DNA from: Angiostrongylus vasorum
Taxonomy: Eukaryota; Nematoda; Chromadorea; Rhabditida; Metastrongylidae
Reading direction: 5' to 3'
Assembly (NCBI GenBank): GCA_018806985.1
Contig: JADANN010000256.1
Span: forward strand, 1,835,501-1,899,500
DNA: 64,000 bases
Shown: positions 48,378 through 61,900 of the stretch, one piece after another
Position numbering within the stretch: position 1 is the stretch's first letter
How the letters are laid out: the number at the start of each line of letters is the position of its first letter
Position numbers and translations under genes: made by a program
The notes under the pieces: generated by a model
Told to the model about the DNA's origin: nothing
What the model saw: only the letters and a program-made list of their open reading frames with translations
Database searches by the model: none

Positions 48378-48660
48378 AGGGGGAGATAGCGGAGGGGTTA
48401 GTGGCGGAGTCCATCAGGAAGCAAGGTGCTGGTGCGACACTCTATCCCAACGCTCGTCGGAACGTCTTAGCTCGGCTGTCCTCGAGAATGCAAGGAGAAT
48501 CGACTCGGCGAGTAATCGACAAGAACAAGAACCTTAAGCAGCAGCCGAAACAACACGCGAAATGTTCGAAGACGATGGACATGGACGATGAATCCAAAGA
48601 AAACAAATTGAATGCAAGAGAAATGCTGGAATCCGCAGAGTAGAACGAGTTAGGCAGCTA
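48378..48660 (+). repeat. SINE-B copy
   Basis: Head GGGAGATAGCGGAGGGGTTA and body AAGCAGCAGCCGAAACAACA. Confidence 0.7.
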
Positions 48661-49427
48661 AACAAAAAAATGGCAGCTGAAAGGAATACGTTAGGCATGA
48701 TACGACACCTCCTAATGTAACTTCGCTTGAGTAAGCCACTGCCATGGATTGTGGCTACAAAGGACCGAAGCGACTGCAATACATCCCGGAAGTCAGCTAT
48801 TCGCAAGGAAGATCACAGATAATCGATGAAGTTTAGCGCTTGATCATAACCATCTCCATAGCTGAAAAAGTGCTGCGGCTTCAATTATTTATTATGTACA
48901 ATATTATAATTGCACTACATAATAAATAAATTTAAACAGTTCTGAGGAATTCGCCACTGAATTAGCGTTGTTTCATGAGGTCCGAGCACTGAATCATACA
49001 TGACGTGTCCTTTGAAATATCGCTGAGCAGGTACTTATGTGAAAGTTTTTGGCAGCTGTCTACCTTAGTCGGCTGGCAGTTTACCTGAAAACAGCATTAA
49101 AGACAAAAATTTGTTCAAGGTGCTTAGAAACATCTTCGTGACAATCAGCCATAAAATCTACTAACCCCCCTCGAAGGTGCACGTGCACGTGACACAGGGT
49201 GTGATGTGCATCGAGTCACCCATCGTTATCGTCCGTCCATTCATTTCACAATGTTCTACAAAAAATAAACACCATTACTTGTTGATTACTGTGAAAAACA
49301 ACTTCAGCATACTTTTCAGCGTGATCAAGGCCTAATGGTGTTGTGTTTTCCCCCAAACGAAAAGGAAGGGAAAAAGCAGACACAGCCGTGTCCCATAAGT
49401 AAAAAACCAATCAGTACACTACTCATT

Positions 49428-49765
49428 TTACTTACTTGGATACTTGAACGGCCCGTCCTCACTGGTTGTGCGGACCCGAACACATTCTCCACTTTTCGGA
49501 GATTTGCTGGTTAAGCCATTGTGGTTCCCAGGAATCCCGAGGACAGCCTGGCCAAAGTCTGCCCCAGGTCGTCACCACCACAGGCAGTTACCGTCCTGAG
49601 TGGATCAGAGGAACTTTTAACTGGGCTTCCTGACGAAAACGCCAGACTCCTTCTCAGCATTGGAGAGCCTGCCACGGGGTGAATCCCACCGCTGTAGATC
49701 GTAGCCCGACACCCAGGAACACCTCCCAGCCACGATGAGGCGATAAACCGTTGGTAGGCACTATT
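49428..49765 (-). repeat. RTE-derived non-autonomous repeat, internally deleted
   Basis: Family copy lacking the central GATACCAGGACGGTGG segment (junction near 49615). Lies just downstream of the peroxidase stop codon. Confidence 0.72.
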
Positions 49766-49943
49766 CATTTTGCTACCGATAAATACATTGGTCCACAAAA
49801 CATGCAGCAACAGTCAAATTTACTTCCTAAATCAACTTTTTGACAGGCTACCCACGTACCTTCAAAGATTGCCCTAAACCTAAGCATCGATTAAGGGGGA
49901 AATTTCTAGTAATTAAGGAATTTTTTTCATTGTTTAGATAATT

Positions 49944-52900
49944 TCAAGCTACAATCCGAGCCGTACTTCGATCTTTCCAATGGATGAGATCTATTTGCGG
50001 AATGTCTTCACATGGAACCTGGGCGTTCCTGAAAAAAGCAAAAAACTGAGCAAAACGAAAAAAAAACACGTTTTAACAGACAAAAACACGCACATCAAAT
50101 CGTCCGGGATGTCGAAAACATTTGGTTGTATCGATCGCAGATATCGACTATTTGCGCAGAAAATCGATGACAGACGGACTTTTCGAATTTCGGTTAGTTG
50201 AGCTTTAAAAAACAACGGTGGACAAATGTTATACAGATATTCACCCTGTAGGAAGCAAAAAAAAGCTTATCAAGAATGATTTTTCTCCTCACTAATAATA
50301 TTAAAATGATGATGGTTATGTGATCTATACTATAGCTTCAGCTTAACTGGGTTCATGCCAATTTGTGCTCTCCAGATCTATTCCGTTGACGAGTGATTGC
50401 TAATAGTGCCTGCAGGTCAATAACACGACTGAGAGAGATGCGAAAGGAAAGACTCACATGGTGTGGTGGTGAACGCTTTAGTTCCCGGAAAGGGTAATAG
50501 CGTGTTTGGCCCTCACCGTAGACGCCATCGGTCCGGAGTTTTTCAACTATCTCAGCATCATTGTATTTATATTTCACATAATACCCTGGCATTAAAAAAG
50601 AGTAGGCAGTAAATAAAAATTGACGATATGACGATGATTATCTTTGAGATAAAACGCTCTGAGATGATCAATCCCTTGAGGATGTGCCATGCATTTGACA
50701 CCATCTACAGAGAATAATCTCTATCTCCTAGTGCATTTTCATTGTTTTATCCGCAAGCTGCTTCGTAATAACCAGCCTATCAACTTCCTTTACAGTCTGC
50801 TAGAACGTATTTTGTAAACACTGTATACCACCAGCTGTATTCACTGTTAGGAAGTAATGGTTGACTAAGTGCCCTGTACTCTCCTTATGTGTTAACATCC
50901 GCAAAGTTGAAAAAAAAAACTGCCTAGAGAAAAGTCGGTCTCCTTCCAGTGGCCTTTGGATCTTCCAGAAATCAATGTCCGATTTCAACCTGTACTTTCA
51001 AAGCGGCATATCTTACGCCAAAATAAACTTTGTTGATAGAAACAAAAACGTTACCATTTCAGCCGACGAGAAATAAGCCTATTTATACTAGTCATATAAA
51101 AATTTGGACAACTGGAGACGACGAAATCACCGACTGTAGCTTCGGCTTCGGTTTGGCTTATGAAGCAATTCCCGTACAGAAAGTTGTCGAGAAGCATGAA
51201 AGCGTTCTAGTCGGTATGAGAGATTAGGCGAGTGTGATGGATGAGGCGTGTAGACGTCGGATTTTCTGCTGCATTTTGTCAAGTTGCTAGTCGCACATTA
51301 CCGCCTTAATCAATTCATGCGGATTCAGAAAAATGTGGCAAATCAAACCAGCTGTAGATTTCAAAACAGAGAGCACGACCTTCCTCTGGTTCAATTCCGG
51401 CTTTGGGAGGTCTTGCGGAGTTTCATCGCAGTTCAATCACCGAGCTGACCGCCGCCGATTGTCGTAGAGGACTATTTCTCGTCGAAAATTACAACTTGGT
51501 CGAGAAAACGGTAGTTCTGGTTGCGCAGAAAAAGCGCCTACGACACCTCAAAATGGCGAGTTCTTTGACTGCGGTGCAATTCGTGTGGCACCACTTCATC
51601 GATTACCTTCGACTCTTCAACTTTTTAAATACCCGGAAACATTTGCTTACACTGGGTTCTCATGCAAGTTTTCGAACAGTTGTGAGTGCATTTGCTAGCG
51701 CAAGACCCTTCAGTTAATTGCCATCAGTAGCAAAAGGACGTACGCGAGCTTCCTTGTCATCAATATCGAGTTCGCAATGATGAAATTTTTGGAACTAACT
51801 TCGTACTGCACAATCATTAACAATTGAAAGGATAAAAATGATAAAGCTCTTAGCGTTGATGGCGCCATGAAAATGATAAAGCTCTTAGCGATGGCGCCAT
51901 GAAGGGCGCGCCACGCATTCGACTTCATTAAGCATCGTTGGAAGTGATTGAATGCATATGTGGCCCATATAATGACTCGCGGTGGCCTACCGATGTATCG
52001 AGCCGGTGCTGCTACCTTCCTGGACAAGTCTGCCAGCAGTCTGCGGACCACGGAGAGAAGGAAGGCCTAGTGAGGCTGAGGCGCGGGGATCGAATACCAT
52101 GTGTATTGCAGGGCGCCTCTAAGCACTGGGCTAAACACGCCCCATTAACAATTACTTGTCAATAATACAAGTCATTAATATTTCGAACCATTCGCGCAGT
52201 TGATTAAGTTTGTTGAAATTTCTGTTTTGCCATCCCAGTTTTCAAGCTATAAAATATGTCAAAAAGCTACGTGGTAGTATAGCAGTCGGAGCCAAACTGT
52301 TTGCAAAAAGCACACAATAGGGATGGCATTACAAATACGACATTAGTTTCCGAGCAATCTAATAGAATTCGCCTTCAACCATTTCTGTTCACCTCTTCTT
52401 GTCCTTGCTCTTTACTCTTCTCAGTTTCGTTTTAACCTACAACTTCCTGTTCGTCACACTCCTTTATCAGCCTATTATTATTTTTTATGGTCAACTTAAC
52501 TTGTTGCTCATCATATTATCTTTGCCTGCTGATCCGACTGCCATTTTGTTGTTCATATTGCATAAAGGCTTAATTACCCAAGCTTGAGCTTCATAATGTG
52601 GCACCAACAGGCCCGTGTAACGTCTTGTAAAAAGAGGAGCATCATTTCATATTGAACGGTCTAACATAAACTGCTACATCGGCAAAATGGATCAAAAAAT
52701 GAAGGCGTGCGCACTGCAGAGTAATTCGGCGTTCAAAAAAGCAATATAAAACTAAAATCTGAACTCCATAGCATTGCTTCCTATCCCCTATAAAGATTGG
52801 TACACTGTTTCTTAACAAATTTCCAGAAGTGCGTGTTCGTTTCAATGCGTAGGTGTGTACAATGATTACCATTTTAACGTTGACCAGAAATGTGCTACCT

Positions 52901-55900
52901 GAAATTTACTAATTGGAAATGCAGCTAACCAGGGCTAAACCTTGCAACGCCATCGTTTTCATAGAAGAATCGGTCACATCTCTTCAATCGTCCAAATTGC
53001 TCGGCAATTATACATGACATTGTAGGTCCGAGCTGAAATCCCTTTTCGTAATTCATGAAGCTTAGAAAGACTTGAGAAGGAGTAGCATATTCAGAAATCT
53101 TGAGAACTTGGTTTCTGAATATAACGGTTATCAGAAACTCTACATGGCGTAAAACAGTGCCCCTGTAATATTGAAAAGTGTTCTTCGTATTCTTGTTGAG
53201 CAAACGCGAAGTGTTATTTTATCCTCTATTCACGAACAAGCTAGCGTTTCGGCGGATTCCGCCTTCCTCAGAGCTTGGAAAGGTCAAGTTGACAGCAATC
53301 TATTTGGCTAAATACCTCCAAAACCAAACAGAGAAAGCGCTAAACCAAAATTTTAATCACACTGAACACAAAATAGCTTCTTTGCACACTCTCCGCTTTC
53401 TACGAGGCTTCCACTGAGTACGTCGCGTGGAGACCAACCGCACAGAATTCATATGGAAGCGTAATGTACTCCTCCCATCAGAATAACAGGCTTATATACT
53501 GCCCAATATCACGCGTGATAATGAGGCATTTTTTCCCAGCGGTTCATTTTCAGTTTTCTGGAATTGAGGCAGAACGCCTCGAGAGTATTGTGCGCTTGTG
53601 TTCTCGATTCATGTGCGAGGTTCGTGACCCGTACTTCAAAGCCCTCCCCGTTATGTATCTGGATCCTATGCGCCAAAACGTCAGCTTGTTCATGAATAAA
53701 GAATAAAACAACACCACGCGTTTGCTCAACAAGAATGCGAAGAATTACTTGATCAATGTCGAGGTTAATAGAAGGTAGGTCGCGGGACTTATTGAGAAGT
53801 GTGTGAGCTTTTCGTGTTTCTTTTATGACCTAGCAGTATCATAACATTATGGCTTCCGAAATAAACAGTGGGAAGAAAATCTTGAAAGAAAAGAAATAAT
53901 ACCAGAGCGCCTTTGACAGGTCGCTCACTAACGAGGCCTGGGAATAGGTCAATATCGTCGACGGATTCGTACAAAGATGAGAGTGCCGATATCGCGTCCT
54001 GGTCCATCTCTTGCTGAAGGAATTTGTTAGTAGAAATGGAAATAGTGAGAAAACATTATTAGAAGACCAATTTTCATTTAACGTCGGTGTGGAGTGACCA
54101 AAATCCTGTTGTACTGTTAAGTTTAAATGATGTTGTCACATAAATTTTTTTAATGTGGCTAACGTTTTCGGAGGAGAAATGATTCAAGTCGGTTGTTCAT
54201 AGGCGTTCAAGCTTTCCACATTGGTCTTCGTATTCCATAGAGTTGAATTCCGTGGAATGCAGCATTTTATGAATCGCTGGTTCGTGTGCGACTGCTACGA
54301 ACACTCGACTTGAATCACTGCAGTTCTGAAGAAGGCGATGACGTCGAAACATTAGCCACAATGAAAATTTATAGACCAACCTAAGGTCATCAGTACAATA
54401 ACAAATTAATAACGGCAATTCTTGTTGTGTTCATCTGTAGTCAATAAATAGGGGGAATCTCTACACTCCTCGTTATATGACACTTGTTCTTTTTTATAAT
54501 GATGATAAACACACTATGTTGAATGGATGCAAGCGATGAAAATGAAAAATCCACAAGTAATTATAGTAATGGGACCCACTCCCTTTCTAAAAGGGAGCGC
54601 TGCGTATCTTTATCTACACCAATCTAGTTGAGAGTATTCTCCATCTTTACCCAATTCTACCTCTTTCTACGATAATCACATACGTTAACATGTTAACACT
54701 TCGGCATTCTTACCTTGTACTGTTCAACCATCTCTCCTGGTAAAATTTCTACTGTTATCAAATGAAAAGCTGTAAGCTACACCATCTTTACCTTATTAGT
54801 GCTTCAGTACTAACGAAGTTCTCTATATGCTGCATTATTCCACGTTTTTTTTCACGCATACCGTAAAACGAATTGCAACATCTTCTTACAAAAAGTGCCG
54901 TTCTTTGTCTTATATTTTACCCGCGCTGTATAAGTGTCTGTCGGCATGAACTGCAGGCAAACTCTCAAGCTAGCGTAACTTCACCTAGTATACAAGGAAT
55001 ATAGGCAGGATCATCAGTCATTACCCTATTAGCCTGCATACTGTCCTCGTCAACTTATTTTTGCTGCTCTATTCAGTGTAGTACAATTAAGTTGTTGAGA
55101 CCTCCATTTACAGACGTATTATTAACAGACGTCGTATGTTGCACACATTAGTGTCCCAATAATCAGTGATGCTTTGAAACTATTTTTAATCACGCCTATA
55201 CCCTCTGCAGTGATAATCGCTGCTACTAGATTAGTGCATTGCGTACGCAAAGGTTCAATTGCCCGAGTTTGAAGCCAAGGTACGACACTGTGAGCCCTGT
55301 GTGGAAGGCGGCACACGAAGATATCTCCATTACACGGTGCGACGGTCGGTTGAGGAAAACTCATTAACGTCACGGCTCATCACGCAGCTCAAGTCATAAA
55401 CGTCGTAACTCGACTCACACAGTTCATCGACGCTGATCAATGCCGCTTTAATTGGGTTCGGTACTACGAGTACTCCAGCTGGACTCACTAGATCATTGTT
55501 GCAGCTCACCGTCACCTTAACTGGATAAACGTACTACGACAGTTTTCACTAATGAATCTCCCTTTACAACATAGCGCCCGAGTACCACGTTAACAAGACC
55601 TCTACATTTATGAAAGCTGTTAGTCACTATGCTAACGAGCTGAAAGCTTTCTTAACAGGTGTCAGACAATTTGACGACCTCATGCGCGATCTTAAACCAT
55701 ACAACCGCTTGCTTTACTCCAAGATGGTATAAGGAAAATGTCACGGAAAATGAAATGCATTCCGTCTATCTTCTGTATCTTTTCAGACGAATGAAAAATA
55801 TAGCTTCCTCACACCAGCTGTTTGTACTTGTCTTTCTGCAGTTGTAAAATGTGCCCACCTCCTATTTATGATGTCAACATTTATTGACTGCGCTCTTCAT

Positions 55901-58900
55901 ATGTGTGATACAGGTATTTCATTTCTCACGTTTGGGATTTTCCCACGGCAGTAAAAAGTCCTGCGTGGCAAATCGCATAAAGACGAGCGTTGTATATTGA
56001 AGCTAATAATAAAATCTGCTCCTTCAATTGATCTAATAAGCTGCATTCCGCTGAACAAGCTAATACATATAACTTCCTTTGAATAAATGAACCAAAGTAA
56101 CGAACACTGAGGTGGTTCCAATTTCATCATTGACGATATGGATGGAGAAAGCTGGCATCCACGAAAAAGGTTCCACGCTGTGTAAAATCTCACCTTAAGA
56201 TCTTCGAATTTCCTTGCTCTCCTTAAGCCGCAGAACTCTCGCAGGTCATTGTACGGCTGCACGCCATGGTCGCGAGCTCGCAGAATATTGAGGACTGAAG
56301 AAGAAGCAATCGCTTGTTGTTGCCCTTTTTTGCATGGAAAGAAACAAAATCTGTCGTATCAGTGTTAGTCGAAGTGATTAGGCATCTCATATGAAGTTGA
56401 AGCTGTTCAAAAGAGGGTCGTTACGAAAAACATATTAATCTTTTCACAAAGATTCACAGATTAGGTAGAATATTCATGTTTTTTTTTAAGAAAGGAAACT
56501 AGTGCCATATGATTTCTCTCAAAAAATGTAGGAAAAATCTTCGCGAAAGCATTTGGATTAGTCGAATATTTGTGGAGTATATAATATTCCCGAACCAGTG
56601 GGAAGACAGCAGGCGCACAAATTTCGCATTAGATATTTTTAAGCACTGTTTTCCTCAAGGAGTCTCCATCTCACGCTCACCAATAAGATCCATTCCACTT
56701 TTGGGTTCACCACGTCGCATAAACAGGTGGTTTCTTACTGCATTCGTGATGTGTCGATCGAAAGCCATCGAAGGTGTGCCTAGTAGGCCCATTAGCATTG
56801 AGTCCATGCCTAAAGTATGCACTGCAGATTTTGTAGAAATGATTCTTGCATTTCAGGTGTACAAAACTTAGCCTCTACCCTAGTATCTCGTTGATTGCAC
56901 TGCTGTGGCCGAAATTAAAGCAATGGAGAAATAATAACCTCTGAAGATAGAAACTCCATCCATAATTCTAGATGTTTGCTTCAAGACATGTATAAGAAGT
57001 ATATTATGTAGTTAAGACCATGTTTACTATGTAATATATTAGTTTATGTAGTATACGGCCACGAAAACCCACATCGGACAAAGAAGAACTGTGGACAGTC
57101 GGCTCGGATTAACTGGGCTCTGAGGAAAGTGGAGGTGCCGGAACATTAGCCGAATAAAGTTTTCTTTTTTAACAAGCATGTGTTAGCTTATCAAAGAAAG
57201 ATTAAATGCTGATTAATCATACCGAGGTTAAATGAAAATCGGTTTTCGACATATTGTTACGCTCTACGCTCCCTGATAATGAAAGTGACTGCTTCAAGAT
57301 GGATTGTTCGGAGGAAAACAAGTTTTCATCAATGGGTAATCACTATATAGCAGCCGTCCTGTACAAATGAGAACTGCCGAGTGAGGTTTTCCATACAAGC
57401 ATTCTCAACTGGATTCGATTCGATACAATTACGAAGACCCACATCGGGAGAAGGGAAAAACTGTGGAAAGTTGACTCGGATCAATGCAGCTCTGAATTAG
57501 CCGAACAAAAGTTTTTTTTAAAAAACTCGTATTAGCTTATCAATAAGAGAATATGTTCTACGCAGTAAATGTCAGGAATCATGATAACACGCCTCCGTAC
57601 TATATATCATCTTATTCACTGCATAGTGAATAAGTCAGAATAAACTTGGAACGGAAAGAAATTTGTCCAATAGGGTGTACTCTCTAACATAGCCTCATTC
57701 CATTTCGCTTCCTGGTGCCCGTTATCGAAGGAAGTAGTTAGCCTCGCGTGTGAGTGGTGTTGACGCTTGAATATTCGCCTTCAATTCTCCCTACTAATAT
57801 TCTTAGCGGTGGTTGAAGAACGTTCTAATGGAAGTGCTGAAACAACCCAGCCAAGACGATCCAGATGTTCATCAAAGACAGTAATGTGCCTTTATGGGTC
57901 ACAAACACCGTAATTTTTCTAGGATTCAACAAATTGGGTGGTGGAAATATATTCGAAGACCGCTGCATGCGACTCTCACTTCTAATACACTTAACGTTCT
58001 TAAACCCACGGACGAAAGCGCTTTGAATATTTCAAGGTTGCGAAGTCCTGACGAATTTTGAGCAGAAATCTCAACAAGTGTACACTCACCACCTGCCTCC
58101 TTATCGTACAACGGGCCAACATGTCCGAAGTGATTTGCTAGGTCAACTGGGTCGCTCATGTTTCTGAAAAAGGGAACATTATTAGCATGCTCATTAGATA
58201 GGCAAAATAAAAACACTGAAACTTTTTCGCTAAACTACAAACACTACGTTAGCTTCGCCTGGCTGACTAACTCAAGACAATCAACCGCTATCATGAAAAA
58301 ACTGATGCATAGAAACTTATTAAAAAATCAGGCTTATGTCTGGTACACTTTAGATCCTATTCAGAAAGAAAGAAACAAAAGGATATCAGCAAAGATCGAT
58401 GGAGTGGATGACAAACAAAATCGCACTTATAGTTGTAGTTCATCCTGGGGAACATTCGTCGTATAAGTGTGTGGCCAAAGCGAAACGCTGCGGTCGAAAA
58501 CGGCTGCGATATCGATGCATCGCACGAATCATCGTAACCTGAAGAGTTTTTCTCTCAAAATACATTTGGAACCAGACGTATGGCGAAATGGAAATTCTTG
58601 GCGACTAAGCGACTAAACCTAATTTTGTGCGCATGCCAAGTAGAACTAGTCCTGTTCTTTGCTCGGCGTGGTACGCATTGAACAAAATGCGTATGCTTTT
58701 AATCGGACCAAAAAGGTCCCAGGCTTTTTTTCCCTTTCATTCTGGAAGTCGGTGTTTTCACACAAGCTTTTAGGTCTGTATGAGACTTTTTATGTTCTAC
58801 GTATCCCACGGTGTATCCTGGTATATTTTCGAAAATTTCTGTCTTTTTTTTAAAGAAAAGAAATAATCACCAGTCCAACTTGTCCAATAGAACTTCAGCT

Positions 58901-61900
58901 GTCTTTTACAACACATGCCGAGTATAGTTCGGTATTCTTTATGTTTTTCTCTCCATCCACATATAAGCTCAATGGCCCTAGAAGTCTGTAATTTTCTCAA
59001 GTATACATTCTTGGAGGCATATTGATGATCACCCACTGTGTGTGCCCGCATTAGAATACCTTCATACTCTCTACGATGGCAGTTGCCTCAGTAGCATATC
59101 TTAATATCCTAGACGTTATTATCTTTCCCGTCGGTTGGCTACCAAGCTGGTGTAAAAAGAGTTTTTGTAAAATATTTAAGCGTAGAGAACGAGCTGCCAT
59201 AGGCCACGTCTGTTACAGCGTCTATCTTGGATAAACTGCAAAATGGATTACAAAAAGTCGAAGAAAACAAGCTCTCTGCAGATAAATAAGCCAACGAAGA
59301 TGAAATGCATAGCAATCAAAACGTACGACACAAATTCACTTCCACTATGCAATGATATTAATGCATAGAGTCGCATATGTTAAGTGTATGTACACATGTA
59401 TTCAGCTTTAGTTTGTACGTGGCTCGCTGTGGTAAAGCTTAACGTGATTTAAGGGAATCATTTTAGCGCAACATCAACAATCGTAAACCACTAATACTTA
59501 AGGATTTTCCCTTTGATTATATCCTAGCTCAGTCTAGAAAATAGCTGAACGCCATATAAGTTGACTATTTTTTTTAAATAATCCGTCTTTACATCTACTG
59601 TGCTGATCCCAGCACTTCTCTCATTCGATTCGTTTCCTTGTACCCATTGTCCACGAAATTGTCTTCCAACTTTACGGTTGCCTTCGGCTGCTGCTTGAGG
59701 GCTTTCATTTCATCTTGATGTCGTAGAATGCTGGTCGAGCAATTCTCCCTGGAGTCCTGAGATACCCGGGTTGGAGAGTTCCCTACCAGTATAAGGTGAT
59801 TATAATGGTATCATCACCGTTGCTGCTTGTGCAATCACGAATGGAATACCCGATTTATCGTGTTCATTGTTAAAATTTTTCACTCTTTTTCATTAATGTC
59901 CGCTGTTTATGAGTTCTATTTCATTTATAGTTCTAAATGTCCACCTCAATGGCATAACTGGTGATCTCGTTGGTGTAATCGTAGCCTGTACGAAGAACCA
60001 CCACACAAATGGGTATTCTTCATAGATAACAGTGACCGTCGTCGTTCTTTGTTCATACCAGATTCGAGTGTACTTTATGAATAATCTGCCAGTTTTTTGT
60101 GAAATCATACCCGTAAAATATCCAGTTTTCATCGGAACTAATCCTTGAGCATCTAGAAGATCAAGCCCAATGATTTTCGGCAGGAACTCGGAAAACACGA
60201 TATGCTGCAGTTGTGCCACAACAATACGACGAGTTTCCTGAAATCGTCGTTGAAAAGTTAAGTAAAAAAGAAAAAAGACAAAGCCCACGGCGTTCATCAA
60301 TCTCTGACGGATCCGCGATTCATTCGACTTCATTGGGCATCGTTAGAGGTATTGAATGCATACCTCGTTTATACAATGACATGCTTGGCCTACCCACATG
60401 CATCAAATCAGTGCTACTATCCCCTCCTGAAAGGTCTGGTACTAATTTGCCTACCCCGGATAGGTAGAAGACTTGATGAGCCTGGGTCACGAGATCGGAT
60501 CATCTGTATTTAATGGCATCTCTAATCGTAATATCGGCGGAAAATTAGCGTTTCATTCCATTTCCTTGTTTAAAACGGAGCATTGACAAAAATTTGGAAA
60601 ACATTTCTCGTTGAGAGGGAATTAGACTTATTTCTTCTATCTAAAAAAACCTTTCCTATGAAGGGTACACTGGCATATCACCTGGATATCACTATAGCTG
60701 TGTGTACTGAAGGCAAAATTTTCATGCCTACACACTCAACTAAGCCATATGAATAACAAGGAGACCGTCGGTGATCAAGTGTTTTTTTCGTTTTGCTCGG
60801 TGATAAAACTACCTGGTAGACAGTCTCATCTGTCCAGTGGGGATTCATCGTTGACAGCTGCATGGCAATGCGATTGTGCTCACGCATCATGAAGGTGTGC
60901 ATCACCGTTAGGCCTGGCTGATGTGAATTTCTTAAATAGAAGGTCAGTGTAAGGCTAAGCTAAGAATAAGGGAATTTAAGACTTTGACGTTAAGGTTATC
61001 CATCTTTTTCATTTCTTGCATAACATATTTAATGGGAAAAAGCCCAAAGTAGAACTCCGAGTTCTATAAAAGACCTTTCGTCTCCAGCGACAAAGCAAGG
61101 ATTCCGTGGCGATGAGCGACAATCCTTTTCTTGATCGCCTTGTGGTAACATTATTTGACCGTGGCCTAAAAAACTCCTTCATTTCAGCCGCTTGACTTTT
61201 CAGAACAAAAAAAATCAAAAGACATATGTGCGCAGTTTATTTGCAAGTTCATCTATGGCATTGTAAAGGTACTCTTTTGCAGTCTAAACTGTAGTGATCG
61301 CCTTATTGATTTACTTTAAAGGATGAGTTACTTTTCACGTTTCGGAAAAAGTTTGGTGTTCTTCACTTCAGTTTTCGCACCTAAGCATGACGCCAAAAGA
61401 CTTCGATAACGCAGTGATATGTGTTGAGCCAAGTGAACTGCATTTGCAAGTCTAGAAAAAAGTCCCTGATGCAAGGAGCTGTTCAAGAACCTCTCACTAA
61501 AAGTTCTTTCCCTGGTCTATTTTAGGAGTCGAATAAAGCTCTTTGCATTTCTGTTTCAATTTCGGATCCTATCGCGTAGCTATCAGTAGAAATTTGGTTA
61601 ATGAACTCTCAGGTAACGCATAATCTATTAATTCCCATTTCAAGACCAACGGAGGTCCAAGAAAAAGTCAAAAAATCAGTAGAACTAAAATATACACCGA
61701 AGTCCGTAAAGTTGAGTAGTCCTCGGCTAGCCAATCGTAAATGCTTTGATTCGCATTCTGTAGAACCGTAAATGATGGAGCCGTCTATGTATGCGGTGAG
61801 CTGGAAACATTACTAAATTTCATAACGTCAAGCAATTACTTCTTGACCATAAAAAATTTTTCTATTTTTTTATTTTATTTTATTTAATCAGTCCTGAAGC

